Assembly (NCBI GenBank): GCA_964487545.1
Contig: CAZARI010000010.1
Location: forward strand, 18,022-82,021
Direction of reading: 5' to 3'
Length of the DNA: 64,000 bases
From: SKUL01 sp964487545
GTDB taxonomy: Bacteria; Bacteroidota; Bacteroidia; Flavobacteriales_D; SKUL01
Below are positions 8,243 to 16,501 of the stretch, in pieces. The translations under genes and the position numbers were made by a program. Position 1 is the first letter of the stretch. Every line of letters starts with the position of its first letter. The notes beneath the pieces were generated by a model, which saw only the letters and a program-made list of their open reading frames with translations, was not told the origin of the DNA and did not search any database.

Positions 8243-8617
8243 ATGGGGGACTGGGCGTATTGGCAAAAGGTTGTGATCATCATGCTTTCGGTAATTGTTG
8301 TGATATTGGCCTACCGAAAGTTGTTGCGTGTGTTAGGAGGCAAATCGCTATTTGACGACAAGTTTGCCTATTTACATGCTTTGGAGCGGGAGGCAAATCT
8401 GCTGAACATCAAATTGGAATTGCCGGTAGCAGATTCGGTATCGCTTTATGTCTGTACCGCCCAGTCGGTAGAGAAAATTAGATTGGTTGATCAACAACAA
8501 ATTCCGGCAGGAGTTCACCACTATCAGTTGGATACCTTCAATTGGGAAAAAGAGCAATACACTATTATTTTGGTTTCTGGAAACCAAACCATAGAGCGGA
8601 TTTTTAAGGTGGAATAG
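8243..8617 (+). CDS. Small membrane-anchored protein of unknown function
   Basis: A 124-residue protein with one N-terminal membrane segment (WQKVVIIMLSVIVVILAY), a short coiled region, then a C-terminal half of about 65 residues predicted to be beta-rich (LPVADSVSLYVCTAQ, HYQLDTFNWEKEQYTIILVS, IERIFKVE). The latter resembles the fold of small sorting or immunoglobulin-like modules without matching a named family. No function is recognised. It abuts the DUF493 gene with no gap and ends before a bidirectional terminator, so the two genes form a closed bicistron. Confidence 0.65.
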   Translation: MGDWAYWQKVVIIMLSVIVVILAYRKLLRVLGGKSLFDDKFAYLHALEREANLLNIKLELPVADSVSLYVCTAQSVEKIRLVDQQQIPAGVHHYQLDTFNWEKEQYTIILVSGNQTIERIFKVE

Positions 8618-8623
8618 GATGGA

Positions 8624-8656
8624 ATAAAAAAAGCTCCGATCAACGGAGCTCCTTTT
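8624..8656. terminator. Bidirectional rho-independent terminator
   Basis: Seven-bp stem AGCTCCG/CGGAGCT (8632-8638 and 8644-8650) with a 5-base loop, flanked by an A-run on the left and CCTTTTT on the right. It can end the DUF493 bicistron on the plus strand and clpC on the minus strand. Confidence 0.85.
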
Positions 8657-8673
8657 TAAAGACTAATATTTAA

Positions 8674-11244
8674 TCAGGCGTCTCCACCGTCACTTTCTTT
8701 CTTTTTCTTCTTTTTTGCTTTCTGGACATTCACATTCAAAGCATCAGCTTTTTTGTCAACATCCACCAGAATGGTGTCTCCTTCACTAACATTGGAGTTG
8801 ATGATTTCCTCGGCCAGCGGATCTTCCAGAAACTTCTGGATGGCACGACGCAACGGACGGGCTCCGAATTTTTCGTCATATCCCTTGTTAACAATATAAT
8901 CCTTAGCCTCGGGAGTTAGACTGATGTGATATCCCAGATCTTCTAATCGGTGGTACAATTTATCGAGCTCGATGTCGATAATTTTGTGAATGTCCTCGCG
9001 CGACAATGGATTAAACAACACGATGTCGTCAATCCGGTTTAGAAATTCAGGTGCGAAAGTCTTTTTCAGTGCGTTTTCAATCACCCCTTTTTGCATATCG
9101 GTTTCCTGACTCTTTCGCGATTCGGTGCCAAAACCAACCCCGGTACCGAAATCAGACAATTGGCGTGCGCCGATGTTCGAAGTCATGATCATGATGGTGT
9201 TTCGGAAGTCTATTTTTCTACCCAAACTATCGGTGAGCTGACCATCATCGAGTGCCTGTAGCAGGAGGTTGAAAACATCGGGATGTGCTTTTTCGATTTC
9301 GTCGAGCAAGATAATCGAGTAGGGGTGGCGCCGTACTTTTTCGGTGAGTTGTCCACCCTCTTCATATCCGACATATCCGGGAGGGGCACCAATCAAACGA
9401 GACACCGCAAATTTCTCCATGTACTCGCTCATATCAATCCGAATCAGCGCGTCTTCTGTACTGAACATCAGTTTGGATAGCTCTTTGGCCAGTTGCGTTT
9501 TCCCAACTCCGGTTGGTCCTAGAAAAATGAATGATCCAATGGGTTTGTTAGGATCCTTTAATCCGGCGCGATTTCGCTGAATAGCGCGTACCACCTTTTT
9601 TACAGCCTCGTCCTGACCGATTACTCTTCCGGTGAGATCATCGCCCATTCGCAGCAATTTCCCACTTTCTTTCTCGGCAATTCGCTGAACCGGAATTCCG
9701 GTCATCATGGCAACTACCTCTTCAACGTCGTCTACAGTTACATTAACCCGGTGATTGCGCGCGTCCTCTTCCCAGCGCTTTTTTGCTTCTTCGAGTTCTT
9801 CATTCAATTGTCGCTCCTTGTCGCGCAGTTTCGCAGCTTCTTCGTATTTCTGGTTGCGGACCACTCGGTTTTTCTCTTCTTTGATCTCTTCGATTTTCTT
9901 TTCTGCATCGATGATTTCTTGGGGCACATTAATATTGGTAATGTGCACACGGGATCCGACTTCATCCAGCGCATCAATTGCCTTGTCGGGCAGGTGACGG
10001 TCGCTGATGTATCGGGTGGTTAGTACCACACAGGCTTTGATGGCATCGTCGGTATATACCACATTGTGGTGATCTTCATACTTTTCCTTGATATTGTGAA
10101 GTATTTGAATGGTCTCTTCAATAGAGGTGGGTTCTACCAGTACCTTTTGAAACCGTCGCTCCAGGGCGCCGTCTTTTTCGATGTACTGGCGATACTCGTC
10201 CAGGGTAGTGGCTCCGATGCATTGAATTTCTCCACGCGCAAGCGCGGGTTTAAACATATTGGAGGCATCGAGCGAACCCGAAGCCCCACCGGCACCTACA
10301 ATGGTGTGGATTTCATCGATAAATAGAATCACGTCGGGCGAACGTTCCAGCTCATTCATTACGGCTTTCATGCGCTCTTCAAACTGACCGCGGTATTTCG
10401 TTCCCGCTACCAACGAGGCCACGTCCAGCGCCACAATTCGTTTATTAAACAATACGCGCGACACCTTTTTCTGGATAATCCGCAGCGCGAGACCTTCGGC
10501 AATGGCAGATTTACCAACACCAGGTTCTCCGATCAATACCGGGTTGTTTTTCTTTCGTCGGCTTAATATTTGAGAAACCCGCTCAATTTCCATTTCCCGA
10601 CCAACAATCGGATCGAGTTTATCTTCTTCGGCCATCTTCGTCAGATCGCGGCCAAAATTATCGAGCACCGGTGTTTTTGATTTGCTTTCACCTGATTTTC
10701 GTGGTGTTCCTCCGCCAAACGAACTTCCAGCTCCAGCATCGTCGTCATCGTCGGAAGTGCCTCCTGGAAAATCAGCCCGTGGCTCGTCAAAATCGAGCTC
10801 ATCTTGGTGCTCAGATGAACCGCGAAGCTCGGATTTTATGGTGTCATAATTAATGTTAAACATCAGTAAAGCTTTTGTTGCGACGTTCTCTTCATCTTTT
10901 AGAATAGAGAGTAGCAAGTGTTCGGTACCAATAGTGGCACTCTTAAAAATCTTGGCTTCAAGATAAGTGATTTTCAACACTTTTTCTGCTTGTTTGACGA
11001 GCGGAAGATTTCCCGCAGAACGGTTTTTAGAATTACTTGCTTTGATTGAACTCTCAACCAGTTGTCGCAAGCGTTGCAAGTCGGTGTTCAACGCTTTGAG
11101 AATGCGCACCGCTGTACCCTCGCCTTCGCGAATGATGCCGAGCAGTAAGTGCTCAACTCCTATGTAATCGTGACCAAGCCGCAGGGCTTCTTCACGGCTA
11201 AAACTGATAACGTCTTTTACTCTTGGTGAAAATTTAGCTTCCAT
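8674..11244 (-). CDS. clpC: ATP-dependent Clp protease ATP-binding subunit ClpC
   Basis: An 856-residue Hsp100 unfoldase feeding ClpP. The order is: Clp-N double repeat (residues 1-145), an acidic and Gly-rich linker (about 155-190), NBD1 with GEPGVGKSA and the DEIH box, a UVR-like middle motif (NQKYEEAAKLRDKERQL), NBD2 with GPTGVGKTQ and DEIEK, the ClpP-binding loop GVGFG, and the C-terminal D2-small domain. It ends in a very Lys-rich tail (KAKKKKKKESDGGDA). The middle domain identifies ClpC rather than ClpA or ClpB. Its leader contains a strong Shine-Dalgarno-like AAGGAGG, unusual among neighbouring genes. It is divergent from gyrA. Confidence 0.96.
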   Translation of the reverse strand: MEAKFSPRVKDVISFSREEALRLGHDYIGVEHLLLGIIREGEGTAVRILKALNTDLQRLRQLVESSIKASNSKNRSAGNLPLVKQAEKVLKITYLEAKIFKSATIGTEHLLLSILKDEENVATKALLMFNINYDTIKSELRGSSEHQDELDFDEPRADFPGGTSDDDDDAGAGSSFGGGTPRKSGESKSKTPVLDNFGRDLTKMAEEDKLDPIVGREMEIERVSQILSRRKKNNPVLIGEPGVGKSAIAEGLALRIIQKKVSRVLFNKRIVALDVASLVAGTKYRGQFEERMKAVMNELERSPDVILFIDEIHTIVGAGGASGSLDASNMFKPALARGEIQCIGATTLDEYRQYIEKDGALERRFQKVLVEPTSIEETIQILHNIKEKYEDHHNVVYTDDAIKACVVLTTRYISDRHLPDKAIDALDEVGSRVHITNINVPQEIIDAEKKIEEIKEEKNRVVRNQKYEEAAKLRDKERQLNEELEEAKKRWEEDARNHRVNVTVDDVEEVVAMMTGIPVQRIAEKESGKLLRMGDDLTGRVIGQDEAVKKVVRAIQRNRAGLKDPNKPIGSFIFLGPTGVGKTQLAKELSKLMFSTEDALIRIDMSEYMEKFAVSRLIGAPPGYVGYEEGGQLTEKVRRHPYSIILLDEIEKAHPDVFNLLLQALDDGQLTDSLGRKIDFRNTIMIMTSNIGARQLSDFGTGVGFGTESRKSQETDMQKGVIENALKKTFAPEFLNRIDDIVLFNPLSREDIHKIIDIELDKLYHRLEDLGYHISLTPEAKDYIVNKGYDEKFGARPLRRAIQKFLEDPLAEEIINSNVSEGDTILVDVDKKADALNVNVQKAKKKKKKESDGGDA

Positions 11245-11257
11245 AATGATTGTTTCG

Positions 11258-11264
11258 CCTCCTT
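11258..11264 (-). promoter_or_regulatory. Shine-Dalgarno-like sequence before clpC
   Basis: The minus strand reads AAGGAGG, 13 nt upstream of the clpC ATG. Most genes here have A-rich leaders without such a site. The spacing is longer than the usual 5-9 nt, so its use is uncertain. Confidence 0.4.
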
Positions 11265-11331
11265 AACGGATCCTGTTTCGCGTTTATTACTCTGCACAGG
11301 TATCCTAAGTTACAGTATTTTTAGGTGTTTT

Positions 11332-11339
11332 CAAATTTA
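11332..11339 (-). promoter_or_regulatory. Candidate clpC promoter -7 element
   Basis: The minus strand reads TAAATTTG (TAnnTTTG), which would give an 80-nt leader for clpC. A plus-strand TACCTTTG (11347-11354) just beside it could serve gyrA with a leader of about 140 nt. Neither has a clear -33 box. Confidence 0.4.
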
Positions 11340-11497
11340 GAACAAGTACCTTTGGGCCATAGTTGAAAAACAGTCCAATTATCAACAAAATTTTGTTTAA
11401 AACAAAGCCCCCGCAAAAGCCGGTCAGGCCGTGTAAATTGGCTATTTTCGGGCACTTTTGTGCTAAATCGGAACACTTTAAAATATAACAGTTGAAA

Positions 11498-14086
11498 ATG
11501 GAAAAAGGCGAAAGAATAATACCGATTAAAATTGAGGATGAAATGCGCTCGGCCTACATCGATTATTCGATGTCGGTTATCGTTTCGCGTGCACTTCCTG
11601 ATGTCAGAGATGGATTAAAGCCCGTGCATCGACGTGTGCTCTACGGGATGCTAGATCTGGGCGTTATGTCGAATAGACCCCATAAAAAATCGGCGAGAAT
11701 TGTTGGAGAGGTCTTGGGTAAATATCACCCGCATGGAGACACTTCGGTTTACGATACCATGGTGAGAATGGCGCAAGATTGGTCTTTGCGATACCCAATG
11801 GTTGATGGTCAGGGTAACTTCGGATCGGTTGATGGTGACAGTCCAGCAGCGATGCGATATACCGAGGCACGACTGCGAAAAATTGCCGAAGAAATGCTGG
11901 CTGACCTCGACAAAGACACGGTTGATTTCACTGCCAATTTCGACGACTCACTCAAGGAACCCACAGTGTTGCCGGCAAAAGTTCCGCAACTTTTAATGAA
12001 CGGAGCCAGTGGAATTGCCGTAGGAATGGCCACCAACATGGCACCCCATAACCTTACAGAAGTTATCAACGGGGTCATCGCCTATATCGACAACCGCGAA
12101 ATTGATGTGGATGGCTTGATGGAGTTTATTAAAGCACCTGACTTTCCTACTGGTGGAATTATTTATGGCTACGAAGGGGTTCGTGATGCGTTTCATACCG
12201 GACGCGGCAGGGTAGTGATTCGCGCCAAGGCCGAAATTGAAGAAATTAGATCAGAACGCGAGGCCATTATTGTTACGGAAATTCCCTATCAGGTGAATAA
12301 AGCCGAAATGATTAAGCGTACTGCAGAATTGGTTAACGATAAAAAGATTGAGGGTATTTCTGATTTGCGCGATGAAAGTGACCGGCACGGAATGCGCATT
12401 GTCTATGAATTAAAACGAGATGCCATTCCAAACGTAGTGCTCAATACTTTGTATAAGTACACTGCATTACAAACTTCATTTTCAGTAAATAACGTTGCCT
12501 TGGTTAAAGGGCGGCCTGAAATGCTCAACTTGCTCGATCTCGTTCATCACTTTGTGGAACACCGCCACGAAGTAGTGATTCGCCGAACACAATATGAACT
12601 CAAGAAAGCAGAAGATCGTGCTCACATTCTGGAGGGTTTGTTGATTGCCTTGGATCATTTAGACGAGGTTATCGCCTTGATTCGCGCCAGCCGAACTCCC
12701 GAAGATGCCCGAAACGGATTGATGGAGAAATTTTCGCTTTCCGAACTTCAAGCCCGAGCCATTCTCGATTTGAGACTTCAAAAACTCACCGGTTTAGAGC
12801 GCGATAAGATTAAGGAAGAGCACGACGAGCTGATGAAGTTGATTGAGTATTTGAAAGCTGTTCTCGCCGATGAAGGTCTCCGTATGAAAATCATCAAGGA
12901 TGAGCTGATCGAGATGAAAGACAAATACGGAGATGAGCGACGGTCGGTCATTGAGTATTCTGCATCAGAAATGAGCATCGAAGATTTGATTCCGGATGAT
13001 GCCGTGGTGGTCACCATTTCTCATCTGGGATACATTAAAAGAACCAGCTTGCTCGAATATAAAACGCAGGCCCGAGGTGGAGTGGGGTCTCGTGGAAGCA
13101 CTACACGCGATGAAGATTTTCTGGAACACCTATTTGTCGCAACCAACCACAATTACCTGCTGATTTTTACTGAAAAAGGAAAATGTTTCTGGATGCGTGT
13201 ATTTGAAATTCCCGAAGGAACCAAGGCTTCAAAAGGCCGCGCCATTCAAAACATGATCAATATCGAACCCGACGACAGGGTAATGGCTTATATCAATGTC
13301 CAAAATCTGAAAGACGACGATTATATTAATAGCCACTACGTTATCATGGCCACTAAAAACGGCGTAGTTAAGAAGACTTCACTCGAGTCATATTCACGTC
13401 CGCGCGCCAATGGCATCAACGCTATTACTATTAAAGAAGGCGATCAATTACTCGCCGCCCGACTCACCAACGGAGAATCTGAAATTATTCTGGCTAAACG
13501 ATCGGGCAAAGCCATTCGCTTCAATGAATCGACGGTTCGTGCCGTTGGAAGAAATGCTCAGGGAGTAAAAGGAGTTACGCTCGAAGGAAAAGATGACGAA
13601 GTAGTGGGGATGGTATGTGTGTCGGAGGATGACGCAACGATTCTTGTGGTGTCTGAAAAAGGATACGGAAAACGCACCTACCTGAACGATCCGGAAACAG
13701 GCGAGCCCATTTATCGCATCACCAACCGCGGAGGAAAAGGAGTTAAAACACTAAATGTCACCGACAAAACTGGTGCTTTAATTGCCATTCGGTCGGTAAC
13801 TGATAACGATGATTTAATGATTATCAATAAATCAGGCATCGTAATCCGTATGCGGGTAAAAGATATGCGGGTGATGGGTCGCGCCACCCAAGGTGTTCGG
13901 TTGATTAATTTGAGAAACGGTGATTCCATTGCGGCAGTTGCCAAGGTGGAAGTAGAAACCGACGACGAAGATCTCATTGATGATGTGGCCGAGGTCAACG
14001 ACGAAGCCGCTGATGATACCAGCACCCCACCTGACAATCCTGATAATGGCGCGGATGTTGATGACGACAACGGAGAAAATTTATAG
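11498..14086 (+). CDS. gyrA: DNA gyrase subunit A
   Basis: An 862-residue subunit that cleaves and rejoins DNA during supercoiling. The ATG at 11498 gives the standard start (MEKGERIIPIKIEDEM). Features are the winged-helix/QRDR segment KYHPHGDTSVYDTMVRMAQ, the catalytic Tyr121 in AMRYTEAR, a coiled-coil tower and C-gate, and a C-terminal six-bladed DNA-wrapping domain with a GyrA-box-like QARGGVGSRG. This supports GyrA rather than ParC. The tail (from about residue 815) is highly acidic (EVETDDEDLIDDVAEVND and beyond). Thr82, at the E. coli Ser83 position, is natural in some bacteria. A TPR protein gene follows 29 bp later, probably co-transcribed. Confidence 0.96.
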   Translation: MEKGERIIPIKIEDEMRSAYIDYSMSVIVSRALPDVRDGLKPVHRRVLYGMLDLGVMSNRPHKKSARIVGEVLGKYHPHGDTSVYDTMVRMAQDWSLRYPMVDGQGNFGSVDGDSPAAMRYTEARLRKIAEEMLADLDKDTVDFTANFDDSLKEPTVLPAKVPQLLMNGASGIAVGMATNMAPHNLTEVINGVIAYIDNREIDVDGLMEFIKAPDFPTGGIIYGYEGVRDAFHTGRGRVVIRAKAEIEEIRSEREAIIVTEIPYQVNKAEMIKRTAELVNDKKIEGISDLRDESDRHGMRIVYELKRDAIPNVVLNTLYKYTALQTSFSVNNVALVKGRPEMLNLLDLVHHFVEHRHEVVIRRTQYELKKAEDRAHILEGLLIALDHLDEVIALIRASRTPEDARNGLMEKFSLSELQARAILDLRLQKLTGLERDKIKEEHDELMKLIEYLKAVLADEGLRMKIIKDELIEMKDKYGDERRSVIEYSASEMSIEDLIPDDAVVVTISHLGYIKRTSLLEYKTQARGGVGSRGSTTRDEDFLEHLFVATNHNYLLIFTEKGKCFWMRVFEIPEGTKASKGRAIQNMINIEPDDRVMAYINVQNLKDDDYINSHYVIMATKNGVVKKTSLESYSRPRANGINAITIKEGDQLLAARLTNGESEIILAKRSGKAIRFNESTVRAVGRNAQGVKGVTLEGKDDEVVGMVCVSEDDATILVVSEKGYGKRTYLNDPETGEPIYRITNRGGKGVKTLNVTDKTGALIAIRSVTDNDDLMIINKSGIVIRMRVKDMRVMGRATQGVRLINLRNGDSIAAVAKVEVETDDEDLIDDVAEVNDEAADDTSTPPDNPDNGADVDDDNGENL

Positions 14087-14115
14087 TTTTATAACCTGAA
14101 AGAAAATAAACAATC

Positions 14116-15258
14116 ATGAAGAAGCAAATTCTGAGCGGAATACTCGTGCTTTTTGTAGCTGGCGGATTGATGGCTCAAAACAACAAAAGAACCACCGCTT
14201 ATAATTATATGCGTGACGGAGATCTGGCTAAAGCACTGGAGTACATTGAACCCACAATTGAACATGATAGAACCAAAGACAACGAGAAAACCTGGCGCTA
14301 TCGGGGTCAGATTTATTCGTTGATTGCAGGCTCTGAAAACGAAGAATACAAAAACCTTCACCCCAACCCGGTTCAAGAAGCTGCACGAAGTTTTCAAAAG
14401 GCCATGGAGCTGGATGCACGCGGCACGTATGAGCGAGAAAACTTGCAGGCGCTATCAGTAGTTCAGCAGCAAGCAAACTTTTATGCTGGTCAACATTTCA
14501 ATGAAAATCAGTTCAATAAATCTTATGAGAATTTTAAATTGGCAGCAGAGCTTGCTCAGGATCTAGGTGCCATCGACACCGTGGCCATTTATAATGCCGG
14601 TTTGGCTGCTGAGCGCGGCGAAATGTATCCTCAGGCACTCGAGCAATACCAGCAATCCATTGCACTGGGCTATCTCGATGGCCGAATGTATGTGTTCACC
14701 GCTATGCTACACGAAACAATGGGCAACGATAATGAATACATCGCGCTGGTAAGAGAAGGTCGAAGCAGATATCCCACCGATACCGACCTGATTAGGCTGG
14801 AGCTGAATTACTACCTGCAAAACGATCAGTTTGAGGAAGCAGAAAATAACCTAAAACTGGCCATTGCCGAAGATCCTAATGATAAGGCATTGCAATTTGC
14901 GCTGGGAGTAGTGTACGACAACCTTGGACGAGTTGAAGATGCCGCCGCTGCATACAGTAAGGCCGTCGAAGTTGATGCCGATTATTTTGATGCACTGTAT
15001 AACCTTGGAGCTTTATACTACAACCGAGCAGTAGAATTAAACCAGGAAGCCAATGATTCACCGGATGATAAGGTATATCAACAAAAAAGGGCAGAAGCTG
15101 CCGAATATTTCAACTTGGCTGAGCCTTTTCTTGACCGGGCACGTGTTATAGAACCGGATGATATGAATACTTTGAATTCACTGCGTCAGTTGTACGCATT
15201 CACCAATCAAACTGAAAAGTATACCGAAATCCGTCAGGAAATCGAATCCAAACAGTAA
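14116..15258 (+). CDS. Exported TPR-repeat protein
   Basis: A 380-residue protein with an N-terminal signal peptide (MKKQILSGILVLFVAGG, LMAQ), so periplasmic or surface. Several tetratricopeptide-like helical hairpins are visible: LAKALEYIEPTIEHD, EAARSFQKAMELDARG, AAIYNAGLAAERGEMY-like blocks, QALEQYQQSIALGYLDG, EEAENNLKLAIAEDPND, LGVVYDNLGRVEDAAAAY and DALYNLGALYYNRAVEL. Such proteins scaffold envelope complexes; the partner is unknown. It follows gyrA by 29 bp and ends at a strong terminator, giving an apparent gyrA-TPR operon, an arrangement seen in related bacteria as far as I recall. Confidence 0.85.
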   Translation: MKKQILSGILVLFVAGGLMAQNNKRTTAYNYMRDGDLAKALEYIEPTIEHDRTKDNEKTWRYRGQIYSLIAGSENEEYKNLHPNPVQEAARSFQKAMELDARGTYERENLQALSVVQQQANFYAGQHFNENQFNKSYENFKLAAELAQDLGAIDTVAIYNAGLAAERGEMYPQALEQYQQSIALGYLDGRMYVFTAMLHETMGNDNEYIALVREGRSRYPTDTDLIRLELNYYLQNDQFEEAENNLKLAIAEDPNDKALQFALGVVYDNLGRVEDAAAAYSKAVEVDADYFDALYNLGALYYNRAVELNQEANDSPDDKVYQQKRAEAAEYFNLAEPFLDRARVIEPDDMNTLNSLRQLYAFTNQTEKYTEIRQEIESKQ

Positions 15259-15283
15259 TTGCCTTTCGGACTATAAATTACCC

Positions 15284-15316
15284 GGCTGTCTGGTTTTTCA
15301 GGCAGCCTTTTTTTTG
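15284..15316 (+). terminator. Rho-independent terminator of gyrA-TPR operon
   Basis: Nine-bp stem (GGCTGTCTG with CAGGCAGCC, one G-U pair) with a 6-base loop, followed by eight or nine T. Confidence 0.9.
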
Positions 15317-15340
15317 GGGTTTGCATAGTCGTAAAGATGG

Positions 15341-15534
15341 AAGCAATGATTTCGGTTTAGAATGGATCGAGCGTGGTAAATGGTTGGAGGTTTTGCGATA
15401 AGTTCTTTTGAATAGGTTAGCTGAGAATAGTGTGTTTGAAATAAACTATTTAACATAAGCAATGATTTCGGTTTAGAATGATCAAGCGTGGGAAATGGTT
15501 GGAGGTTTTGTTTGAAATATTCTATTTAACATAA
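15341..15534 (+). repeat. Two-part imperfect direct repeat (A-B ... A-B)
   Basis: Unit A (about 54 bp, starting AAGCAATGATTTCGGTTTAG) occurs at 15341-15395 and 15457-15510 with a few indels and substitutions. Unit B (24 bp, starting TTTGAAATA and ending CTATTTAACATAA) occurs at 15435-15458 and 15511-15534. In the first copy A and B are separated by 39 bp; in the second they are adjacent. This looks like a tandem duplication followed by a deletion, or two copies of a small dispersed element. Confidence 0.8.
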
Positions 15535-15746
15535 TATAAATTATAGGACAGAAGGGCGGTCGCTTTTTGGATGGGTTCCTTGAGAGTTGTTGGGATTTAT
15601 GTTGTTGGGATTTTTTTGGATCATTTTTGTTGATGCCAAAGATTCACCCACGTTTGTTCTGAAATAACTGCAAATATTTTCCGTGGGTTAAATCATCGAT
15701 TTCATTCCAGAAGAATTGGAGCAACAAACGGTGAAGAATTACTCCG

Positions 15747-15754
15747 TACTTTTG
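15747..15754 (+). promoter_or_regulatory. Promoter -7 element for peroxiredoxin-like lipoprotein gene
   Basis: TACTTTTG (TAnnTTTG) 25 bases upstream of ATG 15780. Confidence 0.5.
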
Positions 15755-15779
15755 GGCAAAATTGAAATCTTCGCAGCTG

Positions 15780-16472
15780 ATGAACTATAAACTTCCTATC
15801 GCCATTTTGAGTCTTTGCCTTTTGGCTTGTAATCCTGCTCAACAAACCGAAACCGACCAGCCGCCATCGTCCACAGAAATCGCTGATGAATCGGGTTCAG
15901 AAATACAACAGCCTGATATTAAAAAGCTCGGAATGAATGATAATCCGGATGGATTAGCGGTTGGAGATCGCGTTCCGCAGATTAATTATCAAACTGAAAC
16001 TGGTGAGGAAATGCCCTTTGCAGAATTGTATCAAAATCAGCCACTGGTATTGATTTTTTACCGCGGATTCTGGTGTCCAGCCTGTAATAAGCATTTGGCG
16101 GAAATTTCTGACCGCGCGAATGAAATTGAACAAGCCGGAGCAAAAATAGTCGCCATTACAGCCGAAAGCTACGAAAGCGCTGACCAAACCATCGACAATA
16201 CGGGTGTCGATTTCACGGTTATTTCTGACAAAGACGGCAGTCTGATGCGCGCATTTGATGTACGGTTTGAAGTCACTGAAGAATACCAGGATATCGTGGT
16301 TGAAAATTACGGAACCACACTCAGCGACATCAGCTCCATCGACGAGGTCGTTTTGCCCGTTCCGGCCACGTACATCATCAACCCTGACGGTGAGATTGTT
16401 TACAAGCACTTCAACCCCGACTACAAGCAACGTGCTTCAGTCGACGATATTTTGGGAAATTTGCCAGAGTAA
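15780..16472 (+). CDS. AhpC/TSA (thioredoxin-like) family lipoprotein
   Basis: A 230-residue protein. ATG 15780 gives a lipoprotein signal peptide (MNYKLPIAILSLCLLAC) with lipobox cysteine 17, so it is membrane-anchored outside the cytoplasm. A low-complexity Gln/Glu/Ser linker follows, then a peroxiredoxin-like thioredoxin fold: LVLIFYRGFWCPACNKHL with Cys99 and Cys102, then AIKIVAIT-like and FTVISDKDGSLMRAFDV segments, and the cis-Pro loop in VLPVPATYIINPDGEIVY. The CPxC pair marks the peroxiredoxin-like redox branch rather than classical 2-Cys AhpC. It probably reduces peroxides or disulfides in the envelope; the electron donor is unknown. Confidence 0.85.
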   Translation: MNYKLPIAILSLCLLACNPAQQTETDQPPSSTEIADESGSEIQQPDIKKLGMNDNPDGLAVGDRVPQINYQTETGEEMPFAELYQNQPLVLIFYRGFWCPACNKHLAEISDRANEIEQAGAKIVAITAESYESADQTIDNTGVDFTVISDKDGSLMRAFDVRFEVTEEYQDIVVENYGTTLSDISSIDEVVLPVPATYIINPDGEIVYKHFNPDYKQRASVDDILGNLPE

Positions 16473-16501
16473 ACCCTAGTGGTTGGGCTTTTTATGAGCC
16501 C

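Larger units (their letters stand above)
15317..15761. other. Long non-coding stretch with duplicated repeats
   Basis: About 445 bp without a convincing reading frame between the terminator and the next gene. It holds the duplicated A/B repeats described separately (15341-15534), a 13-bp direct repeat GTTGTTGGGATTT at 15586-15598 and 15601-15613, and the promoter of the downstream lipoprotein gene. Nothing resembling a tRNA or a known RNA family was recognised. Confidence 0.6.

Noticed and set aside
10066..10326. Plus-strand frames opposite clpC
   Set aside because: Antisense shadows of a strongly conserved gene, with no promoter or plausible start.
16485..16501. Hairpin GGGCT...AGCCC between the peroxiredoxin-like and large OM-protein genes
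   Set aside because: Only a 5-bp stem without a T-run on either side; too weak to call a terminator.
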